64,000 bases of DNA from assembly GCF_028745505.1 (NCBI RefSeq), contig NZ_JAQZZL010000001.1, forward strand, positions 620,001 through 684,000. Reading direction: 5' to 3'. Under the pieces are notes generated by a model. That model was given only the letters and a program-made list of their open reading frames with translations, was not told where the DNA came from and did no database searches. The translations under genes and the position numbers were made by a program. Positions 34,391 to 43,363 of the stretch are shown here, in pieces. Numbering within the stretch: the stretch's first letter is position 1; every line of letters begins with the position of its first letter. This stretch comes from Lentisphaera marina (GTDB taxonomy: Bacteria > Verrucomicrobiota > Lentisphaeria > Lentisphaerales > Lentisphaeraceae).

Positions 34391-35149
34391 TTATTGATGA
34401 AATTTCTTTCTATAAGCCTTAGGAGTAACCCCAGCCAACTTTTTAAATTCACGGGTCATATGGCTTTGATCAGAGAAGCCACAGTCAAAAGCAATGGAGC
34501 TCAAGGGCTGAGCAGATTCTATGAGTAAGCGAGTGGCCATTTTATAGCGAACTTCTTTGATATAAGCGCCAGGAGTAAGGCCGAATTGCTTTTTAAAGCG
34601 GCGTAGAAAAGTACTGACCGACATGCAGGCTTCTTGAGCTAAATCTTCTATTTTGATGGTTTTATTAAAATCCCGTTCAATGATATCTAGGACGGGCTGA
34701 AATTCCTGTAGGGGACTAAGTGCATCAAGTGTTTTCACACTATCGCGAGTAATGCCAATTAAACCAATGATTTTGCCATTTCTATCTATGACGGGGAGTT
34801 TAGTGGAGACGTGTAAACTAACTACACCATCTCCTGAACTTACGGGTTCACTTATTTCACAAACTTTTTCCCCTGCAAAAATTCGTGCATCATCCATCTC
34901 GTAGCGAACGGCCAGCTCACGGCTGACCATATCGTAGTCGGTTAAGCCAATAATATCTTCTAATTTATCATAACCGAATAACTTGAGAAAGGCTTTATTG
35001 GCTTTGATAAAGCGACCTTGGCAGTCCTTAACAAAAAAATAAGTGTCACTCATATATTCAAAAAGCTGCGAGACACAAAAGGGCTCTGCGCTATCTAAAA
35101 AGTCCTTAGCGTATTGAATTTTCTCTGTACTGCTCATCGTCATGAACAT
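34391..35149 (-). CDS. PAS-domain AraC-family transcriptional regulator
   Basis: About 250 residues. N-terminal PAS domain (YFFVKDCQGRFIKANKAFLK; DRNGKIIGLIGITRD) followed by an AraC-type double helix-turn-helix (CMSVSTFLRRFKKQFGLTPG; IAFDCGFSDQSHMTREFKKL). The PAS domain may sense a small ligand or redox state instead of the usual AraC sugar cupin. The frame extends to 35197 but none of the possible ATGs (35197, 35149, 35143, 35137) has a strong ribosome site; 35149 has a weak AAGAG. It lies downstream of araB-araD on the same strand, with a 126-base gap, so it may control arabinose genes; that is by position only. Confidence 0.83.
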   Translation of the reverse strand: MFMTMSSTEKIQYAKDFLDSAEPFCVSQLFEYMSDTYFFVKDCQGRFIKANKAFLKLFGYDKLEDIIGLTDYDMVSRELAVRYEMDDARIFAGEKVCEISEPVSSGDGVVSLHVSTKLPVIDRNGKIIGLIGITRDSVKTLDALSPLQEFQPVLDIIERDFNKTIKIEDLAQEACMSVSTFLRRFKKQFGLTPGAYIKEVRYKMATRLLIESAQPLSSIAFDCGFSDQSHMTREFKKLAGVTPKAYRKKFHQ

Positions 35150-35275
35150 AAGTTGACTCTTAATTTGGGAATTAAAACCTCTGAAGAATGAGAGCATGAA
35201 AATTTATTTCAAAACTTTAATCTACATACTTATTTCTCGACTTATTTTCTTGCGATGAGCGTTGATAGATAATTC

Positions 35276-35965
35276 TTATTGACCGTAATAGGCATCTGAG
35301 CCGTGTTTGCGTTGGTAGTGTTTTTTTAAGATATGAGCAGGTATAACGGGGAGTTCTTGACTTTGCAGACTTCGCACCGCCATTTCCGCGCAAGATTCCA
35401 AGGCGACACTATTTTTGAATGATTCCATGGGCGTTTTTCCCCAAGTGAAAGGAGCATGATAATGAAGTAGAGCGGCGGGAACTTCGAGTGCTTTTATTTC
35501 ATGTTGATTAAAATGTTCGACAATGACTTTGCCGGTATTTTTCTCATAATCATCTTCGACTTCGTCTTCATTTAAGGCCCGAATTAATGGAACACTTCCA
35601 CAAAAGTGATCGGCGTGAGTCGTCCCTGAACAAGGAAGTTCACGGCCGTGCTGACATAAAGTTGTGGCAAATAAACTATGGGTATGGGTGATGCCCCCTA
35701 ATTCAGGGAAAGCACGATAAAGGTAAAGGTGAGTAGCAGTATCCGAAGAAGGCTTGAGTGAGCCCTCAATAATATTGCCCTCTAAATCGAGTACGACTAA
35801 ATCATCTACAGTCATTTCTTTATATGAAACTCCGCTAGGTTTGATGACGACATGACCGCTTTCACGTTCAATGCCACTAACGTTACCCCAAGTGAGTTTA
35901 ACTAAACCACTGGACTCGAGAAGCTTATTGGCTTTTAAAACATCTTCTTTAAGTTGCTCAAGCAT
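35276..35965 (-). CDS. araD: L-ribulose-5-phosphate 4-epimerase
   Basis: Interconverts L-ribulose 5-phosphate and D-xylulose 5-phosphate in L-arabinose catabolism. 229 residues, close to the E. coli length (231). The fold signatures are present: TWGNVSGI near the start, the zinc histidines in THTHSLFAT and HYHAPFTWG, and the terminal HGSDAYYGQ containing the catalytic tyrosine region. The start overlaps the end of the kinase gene by eight bases, showing tight coupling. No L-arabinose isomerase gene is present in the window. Confidence 0.93.
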   Translation of the reverse strand: MLEQLKEDVLKANKLLESSGLVKLTWGNVSGIERESGHVVIKPSGVSYKEMTVDDLVVLDLEGNIIEGSLKPSSDTATHLYLYRAFPELGGITHTHSLFATTLCQHGRELPCSGTTHADHFCGSVPLIRALNEDEVEDDYEKNTGKVIVEHFNQHEIKALEVPAALLHYHAPFTWGKTPMESFKNSVALESCAEMAVRSLQSQELPVIPAHILKKHYQRKHGSDAYYGQ

Positions 35966-37631
35966 GGTGAGCTTCTTTTTGAATCTGAATTAGTCTTTTC
36001 ATGACTCCAAATAAATCATCTTGGCTACCTGCAACACCAAAGGCTTCGTAGAGCTGGCTATAAAGTGCATAGAGTTGTTCATATGTTTTTACTTCTGTGC
36101 TTTCAGGTAGGTATTCACGACGACAATCATTGGTCATTTGTTTTTGTAGCTCAAGGACAGCCATATTTTTACTTGCGGCCGCCGCAAAAATGCCCGCGCC
36201 AAGGGCACAAGTTTGTTCGCTATCGGCGATGCGCACTGGGCGATTAAAGACATTGGCATATATCTGCATCATCAATTCGTTTTTTTGAGCTAAGCCACCA
36301 CAGCAAATGATTTCTTTCACTGCAGTTCCAGACTCTTCCAATCGTTCAATAATTTTGAGGGCGCCAAATGCCGTGGCCTCAATCAAGGCACGGTAAATTT
36401 CATGTACTTTTGTGTGCAGGCTCTGACCTAGCATTAAGCCACTGAGCTGCATATCGACTAAGGTACAGCGATTGCCATTATTCCAATCTAAAGATAGTAA
36501 GCCACTTTGACCCGCAGACATTGCCGCGGCTTGCGCAGTCATGTTTTTAAAGACCTCATCACGGTTTTTTCCGTATTCATTTGTTCCCAAATGATTGACT
36601 AACCACAAGAAAAGGTCTCCCACCGCGGATTGACCCGCCTCAATTCCTATAAAACCAGGAATCACAGAGCCTTCAACGAGGCCGCATACGCCAGCAATGG
36701 GCTGCTTCGACTTTGAAATCATCAGGTCACAAGTGCTCGTTCCAACAATCTTTACTAAACTGCCTTCCTTAATACCTGCACCAACAGCACCCATGTGAGC
36801 ATCAAATGCTCCCACGGCAATGACCGTGCCGGTTTTTAGGCCCGTGCGTTCGGCCCATTCTTCACAAACGTAACCCGCAATCTGATCAGACTCTAAGGCC
36901 TCATCATAGAGTCGATCTCGTAAATCACTCAAAGCAGGATCTAATTCATTTAAAAATTCTTTGTCTGGTAAGCCTCCCCATTCATTTGCATACATGGCTT
37001 TGTGTCCAGCTGCACAAATACTGCGCTTTATAGCCTTGGGCTCGCGAATTCCAGCTAAACTTGCGGGTAAAAAATCACAGAGTTCAACAAAGCTATGAGC
37101 TTTCGCATAAGTAGCTGGATCGATATTTTTTAGACGCAAAATTTTGGCCCAAAACCACTCACTTGAATAAGTCCCACCACAGCGCTCGAGATATTGCGGA
37201 CGAAGTATTTTGGCTTTTTCACTTATTAAATTCGCTTCTTGGTGTGATGTGTGATCCTTCCACAACCAAGCTTGAGCGTTGAGATTTTCTTTGTCTTCTA
37301 GACCTAATGCTTGCGCATTGTGATCAATGGGAATGACGGTACTTCCAGTTGTCGCACAGGTGAGCGCAATGACGGCCTCACTGCGAAAGTCACTAAGATG
37401 AATTTTTGCTTGTTCGATGACAGATGAAATAATGAATTCCAAACCATCCAGATAATCGGCAGGACTTTGGCGTGCCAGATGGGGTGCCTTTGCACTCAAA
37501 AGTACGCCTTGTTCTCCACTGGGGTAATTATAAACGGCAGAGAAGAGTTCATCTTTCGCGCCCACTTCAATAAGTACAGAGCGACAAGAGTTGGTGCCAT
37601 AATCTAAACCAATCACATATTCTTTCATCAT
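35958..37631 (-). CDS. araB: L-ribulokinase
   Basis: FGGY-family carbohydrate kinase that phosphorylates L-ribulose using ATP. 557 residues, usual for AraB (540-570). N-terminal DYGTNSCRSVLIEV is the phosphate-1 loop of ribulokinases; GAFDAHMGAVGAGI carries the catalytic Asp region, and ICCGGLAQKNELMMQIYANV is the C-terminal FGGY signature. It starts the araB-araD operon. GGTGA lies before the ATG pair. The upstream region is extremely AT-rich and contains an 18-base perfect palindrome that could be a regulator site. Confidence 0.93.
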   Translation of the reverse strand: MMKEYVIGLDYGTNSCRSVLIEVGAKDELFSAVYNYPSGEQGVLLSAKAPHLARQSPADYLDGLEFIISSVIEQAKIHLSDFRSEAVIALTCATTGSTVIPIDHNAQALGLEDKENLNAQAWLWKDHTSHQEANLISEKAKILRPQYLERCGGTYSSEWFWAKILRLKNIDPATYAKAHSFVELCDFLPASLAGIREPKAIKRSICAAGHKAMYANEWGGLPDKEFLNELDPALSDLRDRLYDEALESDQIAGYVCEEWAERTGLKTGTVIAVGAFDAHMGAVGAGIKEGSLVKIVGTSTCDLMISKSKQPIAGVCGLVEGSVIPGFIGIEAGQSAVGDLFLWLVNHLGTNEYGKNRDEVFKNMTAQAAAMSAGQSGLLSLDWNNGNRCTLVDMQLSGLMLGQSLHTKVHEIYRALIEATAFGALKIIERLEESGTAVKEIICCGGLAQKNELMMQIYANVFNRPVRIADSEQTCALGAGIFAAAASKNMAVLELQKQMTNDCRREYLPESTEVKTYEQLYALYSQLYEAFGVAGSQDDLFGVMKRLIQIQKEAHHA

Positions 37632-37666
37632 TAATTCACCATCATATTAAATATCATAAATTAATC

Positions 37667-37684
37667 ATATAATTATAATTATAT
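37667..37684. promoter_or_regulatory. 18-base AT-only palindrome upstream of araB
   Basis: ATATAATTATAATTATAT is its own reverse complement and lies about 36 bases before the araB ATG. It may be an operator, but AT-rich DNA forms palindromes easily. Confidence 0.3.
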
Positions 37685-37731
37685 TGTCTATTTAGTTCAA
37701 TTTTTTGAATATAATCGTCATCGGTTTTTGT

Positions 37732-38985
37732 TTATAGTTGGTGAATAGTGTTATTAATTTCGAAATTAAAAGCCTCACCTTCACTTGTTTTGAGCTTAGC
37801 TTTGATCGACATACACCGACTCGGTTTTAAATTAGGACAAGTTAAGCTGAGCGTTTTTTTGTCTTGGCTCAGGGTGATCTTTGTGATATTCACTTGCTGC
37901 ACGTTTTTATGTGGTGAACCATAACTTTTAGTTCGTTCAATATGCCATGACTTGATTTCAATATCCGATTCAGAAACTTGGCCTAGTGATTCAGGGAAAT
38001 CCAAGATGATTTGCTTGTCAGCAGTTCTAAGTCCCGTGGGCATGAAGAGCTTTTTATTCGTATATCGAACGCGATAAAAACCGCCAAATTGACGTTTATT
38101 AGATGCCCAGGAGAACATGCCTAGGGAGTAGAGTTGGCCATCAATGGGATTGAAGCGGCCACGCATAATTCCTGTTAGGAAATCCATGTTGGGGACTTTT
38201 ACCTGTCCGCCTTGCTTTTGTCCATTTTTTTCCTCTATAAGATTGAGGAAAATCTGGCCCATGCCATAAGATAATTCTAATAACTCACCATTTAGAGGAC
38301 CCCAACGTTTTGAATCTACCCACATGAGTTCGCCGGGAGAGCGATTGAACTTGTTGGTCAACCAGATCATGGGTTCTTTCATGTCTGAATCAGCACTGCT
38401 TTTTGCCTTGTGATAGCCCATGAAATTACCATAAAAGCCACCGGCTTGGACCCAGTTGATGCGGTTTTTTGGAGTCCAGTGCCCCTCTTGATCAGTGACA
38501 AAAAAGCTACCATCATCATTGACGCAAACGCCATTGGCGGCTCTAAAGCCGTTGGCAATGATTTCGGTTTTTGCGCCATCCGCAGAAACTTTCAATAAGG
38601 TACCATGGTGGGGAACTAGGCCTTCTTTTGCGTGCATCGCAGATTTAGCATAGTAGAAGTTTCCCTCTTTGTCAGTTTGTAGACCCATAGCAAATTCGTG
38701 GTAGTGCTCGGTAACCTGGTGATCGTTGTTGAAATTTTCGTAATAGTCAATAGCACCATCATTATTGAGATCGTTTAGAATAGTAATTTGATCGCGACAA
38801 CCCACATAGATTTTCCCTTTAAAAACTTTTAAGCCTAAGGGCTGATAGAGACCAGTGGCAATACGCGTCCAGGTAACTGAACCTGATTTTTGTTGGACTT
38901 TATCGACTCGCCAAACTTCGCCTTCCCAGGTACAAACGAGGGCACTTTCCCCATTGTTAATAAAGTCAATGCCAGTAAGACGCAT
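37732..38985 (-). CDS. Beta-propeller segment, 3' part of an interrupted gene
   Basis: 417 residues from an internal ATG; no signal peptide. It is the same dehydrogenase-like propeller as at 19207 and 30502 (ALVCTWEGEVWRVDK; FRAANGVCVNDDGSFFVTDQEGHW; WLTNKFNRSPGELMW) with a C-terminal beta-sandwich. It is in the same reading frame as the segment at 38995, separated only by TGA AAA AGC TGG. In related proteins this point is continuous, and the preceding residues NNP and following KSWMRLTG suggest that TGA replaced TGG (Trp). No ribosome site precedes the ATG. Therefore probably the tail of one large gene, unless translation re-initiates. Confidence 0.75.
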   Translation of the reverse strand: MRLTGIDFINNGESALVCTWEGEVWRVDKVQQKSGSVTWTRIATGLYQPLGLKVFKGKIYVGCRDQITILNDLNNDGAIDYYENFNNDHQVTEHYHEFAMGLQTDKEGNFYYAKSAMHAKEGLVPHHGTLLKVSADGAKTEIIANGFRAANGVCVNDDGSFFVTDQEGHWTPKNRINWVQAGGFYGNFMGYHKAKSSADSDMKEPMIWLTNKFNRSPGELMWVDSKRWGPLNGELLELSYGMGQIFLNLIEEKNGQKQGGQVKVPNMDFLTGIMRGRFNPIDGQLYSLGMFSWASNKRQFGGFYRVRYTNKKLFMPTGLRTADKQIILDFPESLGQVSESDIEIKSWHIERTKSYGSPHKNVQQVNITKITLSQDKKTLSLTCPNLKPSRCMSIKAKLKTSEGEAFNFEINNTIHQL

Positions 38986-38994
38986 CCAGCTTTT

Positions 38995-41178
38995 TCAAGG
39001 GTTATTTTGAGGGAGTAGGAATTCATCTTTAACATAAGCGAAGTTATCATCCGCGCGCTTGATTTCACCTGTGATTTGTTGTTTCCATGTATTAGGGCCG
39101 CCAACTGTATATGATTGAAGATCTAATTTCATATTTGCGAATTCCGCAATTTTGATGTCCTCTCTACTGAGTAGAATGGCGCCTTTAAATTCATTTTGTC
39201 CGACAGGAATTTTAAGATAATGAAAACCAGCTTTTTGATAAAGTTGGAATTGGCCGGAAGAAATGACCTGACATTTTAAGGAATCGGGGGCTAGTCGGTG
39301 GACGAGCTCTTTTTGAATATTGCTTACATTTAATGTACGTTGAAGAGTCTGGCTATTTTGATCCCATTTTACATAATCAAGCACCTGTGATTCTCCTACG
39401 GTGTAGTGATTAATTCGTTTGTCACCAAAGTGGTAAAGTCCTTTGTAATGCGCCCACTTTCTTGGTAAAGGTCCATACCTGCGCTTATCTTTAGCCAGAA
39501 AGCGAGTGTCATCCCAAGAGCCGTTTTCAGGATTTGCCCACCCGGGACCTTGGGGGTTGGCGTAAAGCAATTCTCCTTTTATCGCAGGGTGGGTTCCGTG
39601 TGATCCGTCGAAGGCTATACTCCTCCAATCGATGAAATCTTTTCCTTCCCAGACACCGGCTAATTGTAGAGTGTCTTCGTCAAAAATCGCCCATCTATTA
39701 CCCTTGGAAACTCCGCCATCACCTTGATCCAGGCGACTCACAATCCCCTTTTTTACAATATTATTTTTCTCCAATTCCAGTGTCATGCTTAAGCTATCAC
39801 CAAAATTCATGTCTAGGTAGGGTTTTGCTGGAGTCTTTTTAACTACTTTAGTCTTAGAAATAACTGGCTTTGGAAGTTGATCGAGGTATTCGGGGGTGAT
39901 CTTAAAGTACTGAGAATCATTTCTACCAAAAATTTGAGTTTCGCGTATGTAGTTGATGACATCCATTTTTTGCTGATCAGTCATCCAGGCCTGAGGTAGC
40001 ATTTGGCCGTAACCATGGGTGAGAGTATTATAGATACTTAAGGGATCAGAGCCATTTTTAAACTGCCCTTCATGGAATTTGATTGCGGTTGGTAAGGCGC
40101 CATCTTTTGAGGTGTCGCCATGACAGGTGATGCATAAACCATTATAGACTTTTTGCCCCCGTTTCATACTTAATTCGCTCCAAGAGGAAATTTCTTTTTT
40201 TAGGTCACTACTAGGACGTGGACGAATTTGTATATTAGCGAAATGAAGATCGCCACTTTGAGTCTGGAAAGTGATTTTTTCACTTGCGGTTGGCTTATCA
40301 TTTTTCCAGGAGATATCGCATTTATTAACAAAATTTTGAAAGCTTAAGCTCTTGGGATTTGGCAATAGTTTTTGAGAAAAGGCGACTTGCTGAATAGCTC
40401 CAGAAAAGGCGCCACCAAAGTTATCCGCCGCTTCTCCAATTTTGAAGACGAAGCTTTCTTGGTCGGGAGCTGAAAAGTTTTTGCGCTCAGCTAACTTTTG
40501 ACCATCAGCATAGAGTGTCACAGTACCATTTTGATTGCTGACTACAACACTATGCCATTTGCCATCATTAAAATTTTTGCCAGCTCTTATTTCTCCTAGC
40601 CAGCCGATATCGTAAACTAGCTCTCCATCTTCGAGATAAAGAGCTTTGCCTTTGGGGATCCAGCGACCTTCGGCATTACATTTAGAGAAGATCGTACCGT
40701 TTTTTGTCGTCTTAAAGCGGGTGAAGAAAGTGAAATCTTTTTTGCCACTTAGATCAATTCTTTTACTCACTTCTGGAGAGAAATGATGGGGGAGATTTTG
40801 GCTTGATTTGAGCGTGAAATTTTTGCTTTCTTTAGCATCAAGCCAAAGCCTAACTTTGCCTGAATTACCTTCAGCTTTTTGAAAGTCAACTTTTACTGAA
40901 TGCCATTTTCCAGCTTGCGTGAGCCTGGGTAAGTCGACACTAAATTCAGAGTTTAATTGCAGTAGAACTTCACTAGGCGTGTGAGTCTTTTCACTCGCGT
41001 AATCAAAAGTGAGTTCATAATTTTTATATTTTTGATCAAAAGAAAAATGCTTCTCATTTGAGATGACTTTCTCTGAAAGTTTACTTGCTCCTAGAACTAG
41101 TTTTTTTTTGAGCCGGGATTTCCACGACTTTTTCTGAAGGTGTAGGGCGGAATGGCCATTTGGGAGACTTCGGAACAT
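38995..41178 (-). CDS. LamG-cytochrome c segment, middle part of an interrupted gene
   Basis: Frame of 727 residues, of which about the first 25 (41178 to 41110) overlap the ThuA gene and look like nonsense. From about 41100 it reads LVLGASKLSEKVISNEKHF, then two concanavalin/LamG-like beta domains (about 45-280; WHSVVVSNQNGTVTLYADG), a cytochrome c motif CITCHG near residue 348, and a beta-rich region probably of the DUF6797 type (GDSLSMTLELEKNNIVKKG; GELLYANPQGPGW). There is no signal peptide although a c-type heme needs export. This supports a fusion with the signal-bearing ThuA frame through the run of nine As at 41101-41109. It ends at the in-frame TGA. Confidence 0.7.
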   Translation of the reverse strand: MFRSLPNGHSALHLQKKSWKSRLKKKLVLGASKLSEKVISNEKHFSFDQKYKNYELTFDYASEKTHTPSEVLLQLNSEFSVDLPRLTQAGKWHSVKVDFQKAEGNSGKVRLWLDAKESKNFTLKSSQNLPHHFSPEVSKRIDLSGKKDFTFFTRFKTTKNGTIFSKCNAEGRWIPKGKALYLEDGELVYDIGWLGEIRAGKNFNDGKWHSVVVSNQNGTVTLYADGQKLAERKNFSAPDQESFVFKIGEAADNFGGAFSGAIQQVAFSQKLLPNPKSLSFQNFVNKCDISWKNDKPTASEKITFQTQSGDLHFANIQIRPRPSSDLKKEISSWSELSMKRGQKVYNGLCITCHGDTSKDGALPTAIKFHEGQFKNGSDPLSIYNTLTHGYGQMLPQAWMTDQQKMDVINYIRETQIFGRNDSQYFKITPEYLDQLPKPVISKTKVVKKTPAKPYLDMNFGDSLSMTLELEKNNIVKKGIVSRLDQGDGGVSKGNRWAIFDEDTLQLAGVWEGKDFIDWRSIAFDGSHGTHPAIKGELLYANPQGPGWANPENGSWDDTRFLAKDKRRYGPLPRKWAHYKGLYHFGDKRINHYTVGESQVLDYVKWDQNSQTLQRTLNVSNIQKELVHRLAPDSLKCQVISSGQFQLYQKAGFHYLKIPVGQNEFKGAILLSREDIKIAEFANMKLDLQSYTVGGPNTWKQQITGEIKRADDNFAYVKDEFLLPQNNP

Positions 41179-42157
41179 CAGGGTAATAAGGTGATTGACC
41201 TAAAGCAAAAGTTGTAGTGTTTAGCTTTCTTTGGCTCCATACTTTACGATCGAAGCCATAGAAAGAAGGGTAGAAGGGGTCAACATAATCCACCGTAGCT
41301 TTTTTGGGAACATCTTGGCCCAGTAGAAAATATGTGGCATTGATTAGCATGCGACGCAGGTCTTCGTTAACGAAATCCACGGAACCTCCCATTGTTGTGG
41401 TGAAAGTGAGTCCCGCTTTACCAGCTTTAACTTGATAAGGGTGAAGCCAAGCCAGTGGCTGCATGGGCTTGTTTTGTTTGCCATTTACATTTTTTGAACT
41501 TGGAGAGAGGTTTTCTGTAACGGCTCCGCGCATCAGAATAGTATCTTTATCAGTGAGGTTACGGACGCCGTAAACATCACTTGGACCAAAGACATCTTTA
41601 ACGCTGTTAAGAATGGGGTGAGACGCATTTTGAGTTTCTATTACACCTCGAGAGCCTTGACCTTTGTGGCGGCCATGATGGCTAACCCAGCCTTCGCCGA
41701 TGATTTTTGGGCCAAATTGATCTAAAGTGAGATCCTCAGTCAATTTATCTTTACCCTTAAAACCATGAGTTGAGGTACGAATGCCAATGATCGGCTTGCC
41801 GTCGCGCAAGAATTTAGCGATGATTTTTCGGTCGGCTTCATTGGGACGTCTAAAACGTGTGCCAATGATCATGAGATCTGCCTCGTTGAGGTAGTGCCAG
41901 CCTTTAACATTTGTTTGCGCATTGGGGTCAATGTACTGATTTGTCTTGTCCCAAGGGAATAAAACGACGCAGTTAAAGCCATGATGCTTGGCTAAGATTT
42001 TTCCCAGCATGGGCATACTTTCTTCTGTTCGGTATTCTTCATCGCCTGCGACAAGAACGATGGTTTTAGCTCCTTGCTGACCTTGGAACTGTAATACATT
42101 TTGGTCGGCGGAGGCTAGTAATGAAAACAGTAATAAAAAACTTAATCTAATCATCAT
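41081..42157 (-). CDS. Secreted ThuA-domain protein, 5' part of an interrupted gene
   Basis: 358 residues. Signal peptide (MMIRLSFLLLFSLLASA), then a ThuA/trehalose-utilisation-type class I glutamine-amidotransferase-like domain (KTIVLVAGDEEYRTEESMPM; ADLMIIGTRFRRPNEADRKI; GWVSHHGRHKGQGSRGVI; LTFTTTMGGSVDFVNEDLRR). ThuA domains are frequent in PVC sugar-oxidation genes and may act in 3-keto-sugar metabolism. After residue 345 the frame passes the A9 run and ends at once (KKTSSRSK, stop), whereas the +1 frame continues as coherent protein. The true product may be ThuA-LamG-cytochrome-propeller, about 1,475 residues. Confidence 0.82.
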   Translation of the reverse strand: MMIRLSFLLLFSLLASADQNVLQFQGQQGAKTIVLVAGDEEYRTEESMPMLGKILAKHHGFNCVVLFPWDKTNQYIDPNAQTNVKGWHYLNEADLMIIGTRFRRPNEADRKIIAKFLRDGKPIIGIRTSTHGFKGKDKLTEDLTLDQFGPKIIGEGWVSHHGRHKGQGSRGVIETQNASHPILNSVKDVFGPSDVYGVRNLTDKDTILMRGAVTENLSPSSKNVNGKQNKPMQPLAWLHPYQVKAGKAGLTFTTTMGGSVDFVNEDLRRMLINATYFLLGQDVPKKATVDYVDPFYPSFYGFDRKVWSQRKLNTTTFALGQSPYYPDVPKSPKWPFRPTPSEKVVEIPAQKKTSSRSK

Positions 42158-42318
42158 AATTGTTATAAACCTTTTTAGAATTAATTATTCATCACTATAA
42201 GTGATTTATGTACGAATAATTGAATAATTAATTCATTTTTTATAACAAAAACTTTAGGATTTTATTCCTAAATAAATAGTTAGTGCAAGTCTCTAAAGAC
42301 CTTCTTAAAGAACGTGAT

Positions 42319-43071
42319 TTATTGATTTGAGTCCCACATGGAGCCAATACTCCAACCAGGGTCTGCCATTGATCCACTTGAGGTCATTAGGGTTTGCCAA
42401 AAAGTCATTGTTTTGACACTGCCATCAACCATGTTGAAGTTTGAGCCGTCAAGACCTTCATGATTAAGTGTTTTATTTTGGAACCATCCAGGATACATCA
42501 GAGAGTCACCACCATGACCAATAATTCTAGCAGCAGATGAAATCTCTACCATGGCAATGGTTCTGGTCGTATTATTAATTGCAGTAACTTTTTGGGCTTT
42601 AGTACTAGCTCCACTTAAGGCAACACCTCGTGCCCAACCCGTCAAGTTACCGTGACCATTAATGGCCCTAAAAGTTAAGCTATAACTTGCTGTGAGTACA
42701 TCTGTGCCGGTCCAATGGACGCGTTGAATATCATCGCTAGGACAAGCGTAGGAGCCACTGTTATGGCCATCTGATTTAAATAAAACGGGGTACTCAAGTT
42801 CAGATCTAGTAGCTTGGCGGCGACCATCGTAGGGGTTGAGTAAGTCATCCCATGAATAATGATTTGGGTTGGCGGTGCGTGAGTAGGGATAAACACCGTC
42901 GTGATCTTCATGATACATGAACATAGCTATATTAAGTTGCTTCATGTTATTTTTACAAGTTGCCATTTTTGCCTTATCTCTAGCTGTGGCTAAACTCGGT
43001 AAAAGAAAAGAACCCAAAATACCAATGATGGCTATTACGACGAGTAGCTCTATTAAACTGAATTTTTTCAT
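42319..43071 (-). CDS. Prepilin-type protein of the DG-motif pseudopilin family
   Basis: 250 residues. N-terminal signal [19 protein letters not shown] with Lys before Phe and the conserved Glu, followed by a variable domain and a C-terminal [12 protein letters not shown] motif; the histidine here is 11 residues before DG ([14 protein letters not shown]), a small departure from H-X9-DG. GAGG lies five bases before the ATG. Third pseudopilin of the window; unlike the other two it has no TGTAACA element in its AT-rich upstream region. It precedes the ThuA composite gene on the same strand with a 161-base gap. Confidence 0.85.
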   Translation of the reverse strand: MKKFSLIELLVVIAIIGILGSFLLPSLATARDKAKMATCKNNMKQLNIAMFMYHEDHDGVYPYSRTANPNHYSWDDLLNPYDGRRQATRSELEYPVLFKSDGHNSGSYACPSDDIQRVHWTGTDVLTASYSLTFRAINGHGNLTGWARGVALSGASTKAQKVTAINNTTRTIAMVEISSAARIIGHGGDSLMYPGWFQNKTLNHEGLDGSNFNMVDGSVKTMTFWQTLMTSSGSMADPGWSIGSMWDSNQ

Positions 43072-43363
43072 TTTAACCTCACTATATTAAGTATTTTAAT
43101 TCTTAAACAATTTATTTTTTCTGTTGATACAAACTTTTAATTTTTTTGTGAAATTTTTAGAACTTCTATACTTTGAAATATACTACAAATAGTAGTCAAA
43201 TGCAATTTTTCTGTTAATTTGATGTTTATAAACAATGTTTATATATACATATTTGTATATATGACTTGTGTGGTTTCTCTCAGGATTAACAAAAAAATGA
43301 CTTTATTCTTCTATAGCTATGATCTTCATGACTTTAGTGTAGGGTATAATTACGGAGACCTTT

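Noticed and set aside
38995..38997. In-frame TGA considered as a selenocysteine codon
   Set aside because: The surrounding NNP/KSW context is not a redox motif and no convincing downstream selenocysteine-type hairpin was seen; a Trp codon is the more natural ancestor.
42158..42318. Motif site upstream of the ThuA gene
   Set aside because: TGTTATA is present but the candidate downstream box lies more than 20 bases away; too weak to list.
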